Shown one piece after another: positions 1 through 9,008 of a stretch of DNA of 64,000 nucleotides. This DNA is from Stagonosporopsis chrysanthemi (Eukaryota; Ascomycota; Dothideomycetes; Pleosporales; Didymellaceae): the NCBI GenBank assembly GCA_022560025.1, contig JAFISE010000018.1, positions 186,001 to 250,000 of the forward strand, read 5' to 3'. The position numbers and the translations under genes are program-made. Position 1 is the stretch's first letter. Each line of letters starts with the position of its first letter. A model generated the notes under the pieces. It saw only the letters and a list, made by a program, of their open reading frames with translations. It made no database searches and was not told the origin of the DNA.

Positions 1-1600
1 TTGGAGAAAGGAGGAGGTTGAGGATCTGGCTTTGTGTTGCTTGTGAGTGCAGGTCGGCACTATTCTGGTATTCGGTGACCTTTTGGTTGGCGAATGTCAG
101 GACTTGGTCGATGTAGTCAAGGCGTTCGGGGTAGATGTTTCTGGCTGAGTTAGTAGCGTCTTCTTAATTGTAGCATGAGACTTACAATGCAAGGTTGGCA
201 AGCGACACAAGTAACCCAATGGTATCTTGTATAGCCAACCGTTGCATCTTGACAAGTGTCTGCACCTGCTCATGAAAGATCTCAAAGAGTTTGACATTGC
301 TCGGTATGCCTCGCTTCTTTTCAATCGCATCGCCTGACTCGGTTGTCTCAGTGTCTGCAAGGGACACAGCTGTTGTCGAAGATGCAGTCGAAGTCTCATC
401 TGCACCCAGTTGTGTCTCAGCATCCTCGGCGGACTCGCCATTCTGATGTGCGGGCGCTGCCTCAGGCTCTTCGGCCTTCTCTTTTGCTATCCGCATTCGC
501 TCGAGCAGTTGTGCTATCGACTCCTCTTCGGTCTTCTTGCGCTGCTCTGGGCTTTCCGATTCAGCTTCGCGTTGCGCGTACGACGAGAGTCGATCCATGA
601 GACCGACGACAATGCTTTTGACGTTTACGTGTGGGTTCAGTCTCGCAACGGCGGAGAGGAACTGATCGAGGGTGTGCAGGTGAAACTCGTCGGGGAAGAC
701 TTGGGTGACGACTGGTTCTTGTTAGCCAAATTCCGGACTCGCGTTGAGTAAGACTAGCCTTCCAAGAGATACTCCTGCGCCAGTACGTCTCGACATTGGA
801 CAATTTGCTCGAGCAGGGGATTGAGTATCTTCTTGTAGTTCTCCAGATCGACCAGCTGGCTGAGCCGGACCAGGTTGCTGCCCACAAGGAGCTGCAATTC
901 CTGGCGCTCTTTCGTCCTCTGCTCGCGCTCCCTCGAATGCCCCTGGTGCTGCAAGCGCACCCACAGCTTGTTCATCTCGACGAAGTTGGTCAAGATAAAG
1001 CTTATCGAGTCCTGCAGGTTGCCCTCTGGTCCTTCGCTGTCGCCTGAGGGCAGGTGGTCGCGTGCCTGGCCGGCAAGGTAGTAGCGCAGAAACAGCCCGC
1101 GGATGGGGTGCTGGACTCCGCGACTCATCTCCATCATGTCCTTCATGATTTCCTTGACGGGCGCATCCTCAATGGCCATGTAGACGGTGCCGACGGTAAT
1201 CATGAGGTACAGGCGCGGGATGATGTTGCCTGCATACTGGACGAGCTCGTACAGGTCGGCCAGGTGGTTCACGGGGTGGTTCTCGCGGAGGTAGACGGCC
1301 AGATGGCGCAGGGCATCAAAGACGGCCATGTAGAGCTCGTAGTACTGCTTGGGGCCGAGGCTGCTTGTGCGCAGTTCGGAAACGAGCGTCGAGCTGGGCA
1401 CACAATCAGCGATCCATGTCTCTCTGCAGTTGCGCAGTGGGGGCGTGTGTCCGGAGCTGCGCGTACCTGCACTTGAGCGCATCCATCAGCTTCCCAGGCG
1501 TCTCGAGACACCGCCGCATGAGCATCGTCTGCTGGCGCACCACGGCGAGGGCATCTTCGAGCAGGCGAGCCTGGTCTTCAACGGGGGGCGGCGACGCCAT
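1..1600 (-). CDS. VPS35: Retromer subunit Vps35, N-terminal ~478 residues (C-terminus beyond window)
   Basis: Vps35 is the scaffold of the retromer coat that returns cargo from endosomes to the Golgi. Exons (minus strand): 1600-1467, 1393-759, 711-186, 140-<1. The start MASPPPVEDQ is followed by LMDALK, the GNIIPRLYLMITVG segment (the PRLYL motif used to bind Vps26), GVQHPIRGLFLRYYL, MNKLWVRLQHQGHSR and the QVFPDEFHLHTL stretch, all in family order. Introns are 73, 47 and 45 nt; the third has a perfect TACTAAC branch site. The second intron uses a GC donor (AAG|GCTAGT), the only choice found that restores LEVVTQVFPDE. Fungal and animal Vps35 are about 800-900 residues, so roughly the C-terminal 40% lies outside the window. 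Identity is secure; exon joins are inferred by eye. Confidence 0.95.
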
Positions 1601-2076
1601 TGTGTATTGTGACGGGGTGGAGTCCGGGGTTGCGGAGAGCTGGAACGCTGGTCGACGACAGATCAGGCACCGCCGAAGATGGCGGGATGGGAAGCCGCTC
1701 GCCAAGAGTACCTGCAGGGAGAGAGCTTCCAGCCTCGCTGCGTCATCATGTTAGCGTTCAACTCCACGAACATCAATCAACAGGCATGTTGTTATCGTCT
1801 TATTATGTGGTATAAATCTACATTATGTCTATATGCAAGACTCATCGCACTGTCGCAGCAGGCTATAACGCCGTTCCAATGCACCACCCGTCGCCTTGAC
1901 ATGCGCGCCGCCCGTCCCATTACTCATGCATCATGTACAACAATGTACTCCGTACGTCAATAAAAACCGCGGCCATAGCGACACATGGCGTGTCAGCCCT
2001 GACTGCGAAGAAAAGAAAAGGCACCAGGCTTCGAAGTAGTGCCTCGAATCGCGTAAGGTCTATCGTAATGGACTTC
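1601..2076. other. Intergenic region, VPS35 upstream / secreted-protein downstream
   Basis: About 475 bases with no supportable gene. Presumably holds the VPS35 promoter and the 3' UTR of the converging-side neighbour. An A/T-rich patch near 1790-1840 is the only visible compositional feature. Confidence 0.6.
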
Positions 2077-2607
2077 CTACGCAGCAGGCACATCAGTCGA
2101 GCTAGCAGCCGTCACGCTCGACGTTGCGACAGTCTCCCAGGTCTTGACCCTGTAGGATGTGTGCCACATCCCGTTGTCGTAGTACTCGGTGGGTCCGTCG
2201 TCCTGAGTGACGGTCACAGTGACAAACACAGGCTTTGGCGCTGGCGTTGTTGATGAGGCTGTTTGTGTTGTTCTTGTCGAAGATGAGGTGGGCGTTGACG
2301 TTGATGAAGGTGATTTGGATGTCGGAGTGCTGGTAGAGCTAGTACCCGTGCTGGATGCTGCTGGTACAGGAACAGGCTGAACAACGGTTGCTGTGACCGT
2401 CGGTCCCGTGACAGTTCTTGTTGTCTGATCGACTACTGTGGTTGCTTCTGCGGGTGCCTGGGTTGATGCTCCGCCATCAACATTAATGACAGAATAGCTC
2501 TTTGCGCGTGCGATGATGTCACGCGGCTGACTTGTGTCGAGAGGCAGGGCGTTGACCAAAGTCGAAGCGATTGTTGCGAATGCGATGTATCGACTGTTGA
2601 AGAACAT
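2077..2607 (-). CDS. Small secreted Ser/Thr-rich protein, function unknown
   Basis: Single-exon gene of 176 residues. It begins with a likely signal peptide (MFFNSRYIAFATIASTLVNA, cleavage probably after NALP or thereabouts), followed by a short non-repetitive stretch with a RARAK-like basic site. A Ser/Thr/Pro-rich linker (about residues 55-120) is built from SSTSTPTS-type runs and should be heavily O-mannosylated. A compact C-terminal part contains VFVTVTVTQ and DNGMWHTSYRVKTWETV. The terminal part looks folded rather than low-complexity. There is no C-terminal hydrophobic tail, so no GPI signal is apparent, and only one or no cysteine, so it is not a typical Cys-rich effector. I do not recognise the family; cell-wall or extracellular location is inferred from the composition. 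Confidence 0.75.
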   Translation of the reverse strand: MFFNSRYIAFATIASTLVNALPLDTSQPRDIIARAKSYSVINVDGGASTQAPAEATTVVDQTTRTVTGPTVTATVVQPVPVPAASSTGTSSTSTPTSKSPSSTSTPTSSSTRTTQTASSTTPAPKPVFVTVTVTQDDGPTEYYDNGMWHTSYRVKTWETVATSSVTAASSTDVPAA

Positions 2608-3046
2608 AGTGAAATGTTCAATGGAGTGATGGTTGGTTGAGCTTCAGACGATGAGCATGTAAGGTGTGTGACGGAAACCGTTGATCGCTGTCCGATACGA
2701 ACGCAAGGTAGAGTACGTGCAGAGTGGAGCAGAGTTTATGGGATCCATCTTTGTGGCGGGGAAATGAGCAGATGATACTTCATGGCGGGATGAACGTGAG
2801 GCTGGGGAGAGGCTGGGAAACGCACGGACCAGCTGTTTTGATTTACGAAAACGACAACAAGCACCAGACCAACGAAATACAATGTAGATTGTTTACATGA
2901 ATCGTTGTGTTCAATACTTTCGTAGGACTGCATCTTACATGAGTGCTATAACACTGATCGTCTACATACCGACCGAAGTGTTTTACCAAGCATTATTACG
3001 TGGTATCCAGGGCCGCATTCCAATTGCGTCTCTCTACAACTTAGCC
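2608..3046. other. Intergenic region between the secreted protein and NIC96
   Basis: About 440 bases. Contains the upstream region of the secreted-protein gene and the 3' flank of NIC96. I see no gene or distinct repeat here. Confidence 0.6.
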
Positions 3047-6000
3047 TCAGTAAGCGCCAACGTCCTGACCTTCCCTTGCCAGTGTCTCGAAGACACGTGG
3101 TGGAAGCTTGTAGCGGATGAGACCCGCAAATACCATGAGATCCTTGGCTTTCTGCAGTAGCTGATCCGCCAGCCTCTTACGCATGGGGTCATCGAACTGT
3201 CCAGAAAGGAGATGTTCGCGGTGTCGTGAGCAGCAACCAATGCACCACAATAGCACGCTGCCAATGTTGCGTGCAATCTCTGGTGGGTATGAGCTGAAGC
3301 TGTTCGCCGATGCGCGGATCTCTGATATGTTGCCGTTGGCGGACAAGGGGAGGATACGGAGGTTTTCAACCATCTGGATATACATGTCAGCATTAGTGGG
3401 TGAGCATCCAGAGTATCTTACGCCGAGTGCTTCCGTGTATGAGCTAGCCTCGATGACCTTCTTAGCTTCATTCAGCTGGAACAAAATGCGGATTGTGTCG
3501 CGGTTGAGCTCCGACACCTTTCGCCACCACAGATTGTTGCCATCGTAAAGAGCAATGACTTTTCGTGCGAGGTCGACTGGATCATCAGTGCCGAGCATAC
3601 TTAAGCTTGTAGATGTCTCATCATTCTGCTGCGGCGGCGGCGGTTGCTGTCCATTTGCAGGCAGGCGAGGCTTTAATGGCTCGAGACGAAGAGGCTCCTG
3701 TCCGATGTCGACGGAAAGGGCTTCCGACAGAGCACGGTTCAGGATAGAAATGACACTGTCATACTCGTTGGCTAGATGGCAGAGCAGGACTGCATCGTTG
3801 GTGCGTCCATTGTCGTCCGCCATCTTCGCCGCTTCTCGGGTGATGGTGTTGATCAAACCAGCTTCGCCATTCAACCTGAGCAGTGACACACGCTCTTGGA
3901 TCAGACCAGGCTTCGTTTGACCACTGAGCTTGACGTCACCCAGGAGTGTCGAAAACTCTCGTGTTTCCAGAACCAGCTCGCGGAGAGCCTCATGGCAGAG
4001 ATCTGCTTGTTGCTTGCCAGCCTCGCCTGGGAGGTCTGCGTTCAAGCAAAGCAGAATGAGGTACTCTGCGGCTGCATCGGCCCGGGCAGTGCGGAAATCG
4101 CCTGTGTAATACCCGATGATCCGTCCAAAATTGAGTTGTGGTTGCTGCTTTGTAGTGTACGTCAAAGTCTCGTTACCTGCAGTCCTCCAGTCTGATACCC
4201 TGAGCAACCCGTAGTAATCCAACGCGATGGCGAAGTGTACCGCTGAGACGTAGTTGTGCTGGTACAAATAGTTGATGGCAGACTCGAACATGCCCGCGAG
4301 TATGGCCAGATGGAAATAGACTCCATGTGCGCCTGAACTCTCACCTTCGTCATTCATGAAATGACGTTGTCCGATATCTCTAACAGTTGTTTGCAGCTCT
4401 TCGAGACCGAAGATCTCGCCAGCGTTCTCTTCAGCTCGATTGCTCTCACGGGCCAGGTTGAACTGCAGCCATACCCAATCCTCCTGGGTCTGGTTGATCG
4501 AATCGAATGTCCGGCGGCTCATCTCGCAACGACCAATGATCTTGTAACAGGCTGTTCGGTAAGGGTCGTTCGCTTGGCCCTGGTTGATGCGTGTTCGCTG
4601 TGCATGTATGTGGCTAATCTTCTGTTGTAGATCGGGATTGAGTCTTCGGTCAGAATCCGTTGCGTAATGCGTAATAGCGGGAATGAAGTTCCGATCGCTG
4701 TTGTGGAAGAAAGTCTTCTTTTCTCGCACGTAATCTGCGGCTTCTGCCAGGAGGCCGCCTCTCAGGAGGTAGAACACGATGACCCAAGGAAACTCCTCGC
4801 CATGTTCGCCGATCTTACTAAGAACGTCGAGTTCAGCGCCGAGCTCCTTGAACGCAATCTTGACTCGAATGTAGCCGCGAATCTTATTCAACAACGATGG
4901 AACGCCGCCGACAAGAGCTTCGGAGGGGTGCTTCTTTAGGTGCTCCTCCACGTCGTCCAAAAACTTCTTTTCAAGATGCGCCCGAGACCCATCCAGGATT
5001 CGTTTGCGCATTTTCATGCTTGTGTTTGACGTAGAAGTTTCGTCCAAATAGTCCCGCGCAAAGGCTCGTGCTCTTGGGTTCGAAGCACCTGGATTAAGCG
5101 CCTCTGTATGTGTCTTTTCGCCTGTGATGGAAATGAGCGCCCCATATGCACTGACGAAGTGATCAGCGTTGTCGCCAGCTGTAGCACTCTCTACATTGGA
5201 GAAAGCATGCAGGACTGAGAAAGGAATCTCCCGTTGCCTGTCCTCGTTGAGATTCTTCACTTGTTCCATGAACCTTTCTTGCTTGTCGCGGACGTGACGA
5301 TCCTGTGGGCCATTCTGTCCACCAAAGACCGACTTCTCGGACGAATCCCGTCCATTGAGGACGCTTTGCGAGAAGCCAAGGACTGGTGGTCCGCCTGAGG
5401 ATGCACCGAATGTCGATGCGCCGTGCGCAGCGGTAGCTCTGGGCCCCATAGAACGGCCTTTGCGCGTGGAGCGACCAAAAGCGCCCCGAGCTGTGCTGCC
5501 GAACGTGCTCTGAGAAGCTGCCATCTCCTCACTTTGCCTTCCTAGACCAAAGTGGTCGTATATCCTCTGTCGCTGCTTGTCCCATTCGAGTTGGACATTG
5601 TCTTCAAGGTACGTATCAAAGTCTCGCTTAGATTGTTCGAGCCCCTCTTGCATAAGTCCGAGAATAGATTGGGAGTGAATGTTCAAGGTGTAGCTGTCGA
5701 CGTCGCTATCGAACGCGTTTGGCGCAGATACATTGGCGCCGTAGCCTGCCTGGGCCGAGAACTGATTAAGGTCGCGAAGGGTGCTGCCCATCTTCACTCC
5801 AGATGCAGAGAGAAGGTAGTGGCTACATTTCGTCAGTATAGTGTAACACAGCCTGTGGCTTCGAAACTTACGCAGCACGGTCTTGCTGTCCATCCTGAGC
5901 CTGAGAAGCTGAAGGACCTCCAGCGCCCAGGTTGCGAACCTTGCGAGCGATGTCTCCAAGGCCCAGCTGCAATGACGGCAACTCATCAAAGTTGGTAAGT

Positions 6001-6572
6001 CCATTCTCGCCAGCATTACGCTTGCGGCCCCTCTCAAGCAAATGGTCGAAGTGTGCTGATCGACTGGTGCCTGTGTTTGCTTGAGCCAACGGAGCACCCT
6101 GCTGCTGCTGCTGAGGCTGTTGTGTGGCAGTGGCACTGAAAAGGGAGGATGCACCGAGTCCGCTCGTTTGCGTAGGGTTCGAGGTTTGGTTTGCGGTCGT
6201 CGATTGCTGTGTCGTGCCACCCAAACCACCGAAGCCGTTGAAAAGGCCGCCGGCAGTTTGCGTTTGCGGTTGTGACGCGGTTGCTCCGCCAAAGAGACCT
6301 CCCGTGGGAGCAGAGGATGCCGGAGCGGTCGAAGCAGCTGGCTTGGCTCCCAATGCGCCGCCGAACAAGCCACCACCAAAGCCTCCACTGCTTGTTGCTT
6401 GTGTGGTGCCCGATGTAGCGCCTGGGGTAGCTCCTCCAAACAAGCCGCCCGTCGGCGCAGCAGACGTGGTAGCCGGCTTGCTGCCAAATAAGGATCCGAA
6501 CGATGACGACGAGGCTGGAGCTGCGCTCGCAGCAGGTTGGGCGCCTCCAATGTTGCCAAACAGCGACGACAT
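3047..6572 (-). CDS. NIC96: Nucleoporin Nic96/Nup93 with N-terminal FG repeats
   Basis: Linker nucleoporin that anchors the Nsp1-type channel complex to the inner ring of the nuclear pore. Exons (minus): 6572-5872, 5822-3422, 3373-3047, giving 1142 residues. Residues 1 to about 150 carry FG motifs (SLFG, GGLFGG, FGSLFG) plus a short poly-Gln run. After about residue 230 comes the alpha-helical Nic96 domain, starting GSTLRDLNQFSAQAG and including LEWDKQRQRIYDHFG, the PWVIVFYLLRGG segment and LNFGRIIGYYTGDF. Yeast Nic96 is 839 residues; the extra length is the FG region and linkers. The last intron (3374-3421, 48 nt) has GTAAGA, CTAAT and CAG but no stop and keeps frame, so a naive ORF reads through it. 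Start chosen at MSSLFGNIGG, where FG repeats begin. Confidence 0.93.
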
Positions 6573-6927
6573 ATTGGCAATGTTGTCGCGCGGTGTTATT
6601 GCGCGGTGTTATTGCGCGGTGTTGTCAAAAGTTGGGCGGTCGCGTTGTTCTGCCGCGAACAAGCTACAACGGCGCTTTACCTATTTCGGCGCAAGCTTTG
6701 CCGATGCATACTTAGGTGAAAGATATGTTGCTCGATCGAGTTGTGACATGCTTGATGCAGTGATGATACCATCAGATGAATGACGAAGTCGGATGACAGG
6801 AAAACTGGCAGATCAAACGCTTGCACAGACAGTCAAGGTACAATCGAGGATGCGTTTGCCGAAGAACAGCCCTCCTGACAAACGAGCGGTACTATAAACA
6901 CGACAAGCTACGTGTTGAAGCGAGTAG
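6573..6927. promoter_or_regulatory. Divergent intergenic region NIC96 / unknown 204-aa gene
   Basis: 355 bases separate the NIC96 start (minus) from the next plus-strand gene, so the two probably share a bidirectional promoter. Apart from the 13-bp repeats I see no recognisable factor site. Confidence 0.5.
6588..6623. repeat. 13-bp tandem repeat (about 2.8 copies) in the NIC96 leader
   Basis: The unit gcgcggtgttatt occurs at 6588-6600 and 6601-6613, followed by a partial third copy at 6614-6623. It starts 16 bases upstream of the NIC96 ATG, so it lies in the 5' UTR or core promoter. Confidence 0.9.
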
Positions 6928-7542
6928 ATGTCTGTCAGCAACATCGTGCTTAATCTCCCCCTAACTATCTCAGCTATGGACTATCATTTTCCGGATTTCT
7001 ACCCGGCTGTCATGCCACACCGATCCAACATCAAAGAATTCAGTCGAGACCATCGAGCCTGGATTCAAGACGGCAAGAAATTTCGAAACCTCAAATCACA
7101 CAAAGCTTTCATCTGGCCCAAGGATGGCAGGAACGGTTCAAGGTGGGGTCGCATGAAGGACATTCTCGCCAACAAAGGTCCTGATATTCACATAACCATG
7201 AGCGCGGACAAAGCGGACTACATGAAGAACCGACAAAGCAGATCCCGCTGGGCTGAATGGACCTGCCTCGATGATCGCGATAGGGATGTGGCAATGTCAT
7301 CGACAAAGTACGCGCCCTGGACTCACAACATTGCGCTCGGTGGGCGCAAATCCGAGTTGAGCTACGACTACCGCACCCGAAAATATGGCAAGCACAACAG
7401 ATACACTTGGACGGATGTCAAGTGGCAGCCGGAGCCCAACGGGAAGCATGTCTATCCGGAGGCATTCCGGTCGTTTGTTGGTGATTGGTATCAGGATGAG
7501 CACTATATTCCCCTGAATCGGCGTTATGGGGGCTGGTGGTAG
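6928..7542 (+). CDS. Conserved-looking unknown protein, 187-204 residues
   Basis: Single open frame ending in a Trp/Tyr-rich tail (RRYGGWW). It is rich in aromatic and basic residues (for example FIWPKDGRNGSRWGRMKD, YTWTDVKWQPEPNGK), lacks a clear signal peptide and has no transmembrane segment. The frame opens at 6928, but a CTAAC...CAG acceptor-like signal ends at 6973, just before a second in-frame ATG at 6976 (MDYHFPDFYPAV). The true start is therefore either 6928 or 6976; the second looks more protein-like, because residues 1-16 are hydrophobic filler. It is divergently arranged to NIC96 and convergent with MED27, with stop codons only about 35 bases apart. I do not recognise a family. 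Confidence 0.65.
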   Translation: MSVSNIVLNLPLTISAMDYHFPDFYPAVMPHRSNIKEFSRDHRAWIQDGKKFRNLKSHKAFIWPKDGRNGSRWGRMKDILANKGPDIHITMSADKADYMKNRQSRSRWAEWTCLDDRDRDVAMSSTKYAPWTHNIALGGRKSELSYDYRTRKYGKHNRYTWTDVKWQPEPNGKHVYPEAFRSFVGDWYQDEHYIPLNRRYGGWW

Positions 7543-7575
7543 GCTTGACCATTTGCTTGACGGTCAGAGTATTTC

Positions 7576-8569
7576 CTACAGGCAGCCTTCGTGAAATGCT
7601 TCCCATACAGCTTCCAGGTCGTCGCCGATGCTGGCGACTTGCCTGCTTCTTCTTGCTGTGGGTATCAGAGGACTATCGTCGAGTAGTTTCATGCACTTAG
7701 CACAGGATGTGCCTTTTACAGTCTTGTACGCGACGATCATGTTCTATGTACATCAGTCTCAATCAAGCATACTTTCTAATCTCTAAAGTTGTCTTACCAG
7801 AGTATGTGTTAAGTCGTTCGCGTTTGGCCTGGAAGCTAGACAGCGTGTGATAGACAGAAAGGGCTCCAAGGTGCCTAAACACTCGGCGTTGAGTCTGTGC
7901 TGTGTGGAGGACTCGCGATCGATGTTGACTCTGAAAGCAAGCTTCACAGAGCCCGCGACGAATTTTGTCTGTCCTACTGGTCAGCAATGCAGTTATCGAT
8001 TGTGATGAGCTTCATACAACTATGCTGGTATTGTCATTCTGGGCTTCGAATTTGACATTGGGCTGCGCCTCTTGTACTTCCGTTATGATGCGAGATATCT
8101 TTTCAGTATCCAAGCTGTCGCCGTGGTTTTCAACAGCGGCACGGTGCCCATTGCGTTTGAGAACCTCACGCTCGCGACGTTCTCGCTCTACCCAGCCATG
8201 GGACGGCACCGATGCAGAGGCGGACAGGTCCAAATCCGATTCGTAACTCTTCTTGACGTGCATAAGCATTTCTTGTACCTCTGGTGTCTTCCAGGCATCG
8301 TTGAGAGCTTTTATGCCATTCTGAGAGCCGACAACGCCCTGTGAGTAAAGCTTAAAGGTCGAAGGATTAGGTGGACGGTGGAAGGGTTCGATTATTGCGG
8401 GTATCGCAAGGCGTAAATCATCGATCTGTACATGTCAATACGATTGCGCACAGAAAGAGTGGTATTTACGGACCTGGGCCTGTAGCTGTTCGAGTTGCGC
8501 AAGCGCTGCCATGCACTGCGCTTCATCCCAGCCCGCGCCTGGCTGCGCAGTTGAGTCTGGAGCGCTCAT
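7576..8569 (-). CDS. MED27: Mediator complex subunit 27 (Med27)
   Basis: A tail-module subunit of Mediator, the RNA polymerase II co-activator. The gene is split into four short exons, none of which makes a long ORF: 8569-8474, 8425-8018, 7968-7798, 7743-7576, giving 280 residues. The N-terminus has the helical AALAQLEQLQAQIDDLRLAIP segment typical of fungal members. The C-terminus carries the family zinc-binding signature: CAKC, then a terminal EAFHEGCL that mirrors the AFHDTC ending of animal MED27. Introns are 48, 49 and 54 nt. Intron 1 has a weak GTCCGT donor, intron 2 ends at GGACAG, and phase 0 is kept at all three. The reading LECLGTLEPFLSITRCLASR in exon 3 appears only in the correct spliced frame. 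Identity rests on the C-terminal motif and exon consistency; the middle is divergent. Confidence 0.8.
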
Positions 8570-9008
8570 TTCCGCAGGAACTTAACCAGAACGAGAGACT
8601 GTAATTATAGTCAGGATATGGAGTTATTTTCAGAGCTGGTAAACGGTGCGTATGTGAATGCTGAGGATGTGAAGGTGGATTAAAGCTCACACGCTCATGC
8701 CTCAAGCCTCAAGCCTCAAGCTTCAAGGTTGGTTGGCGCGAATCGGTACCAGTGGAGCCCCGCAACCATGGTAAACTCCACTTCACGCACACGTCCTCAC
8801 GTGCTTGCAACACACAATCTCGATCATGTACTTGAGTGTATGTCAACAGATATCTTATGGCATTATGGCAGTACAACAGCATACTTCATCGAATTCAAAG
8901 CACAGTACCCGGTATATTTAATCACAAAGCCTACACGTAAATCCAACAAATCCAAACGCTCCAAATATATGCGTGTGTACACATTATACAATAACCAAGA
9001 CGAAGACT
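8570..9008. other. Intergenic region MED27 upstream / CYB2-like downstream
   Basis: About 440 bases with no gene seen. A 7-bp tandem repeat (ctcaagc three times, 8701-8721) lies about 130 bases upstream of the MED27 start. The rest is A/T-leaning and unremarkable. Confidence 0.55.

Noticed and set aside
4143..4174. Possible 32-nt intron in NIC96 (GTAACG...GCAG)
   Set aside because: Too short for a spliceosomal intron and its removal would break the frame of a conserved Nic96 segment.
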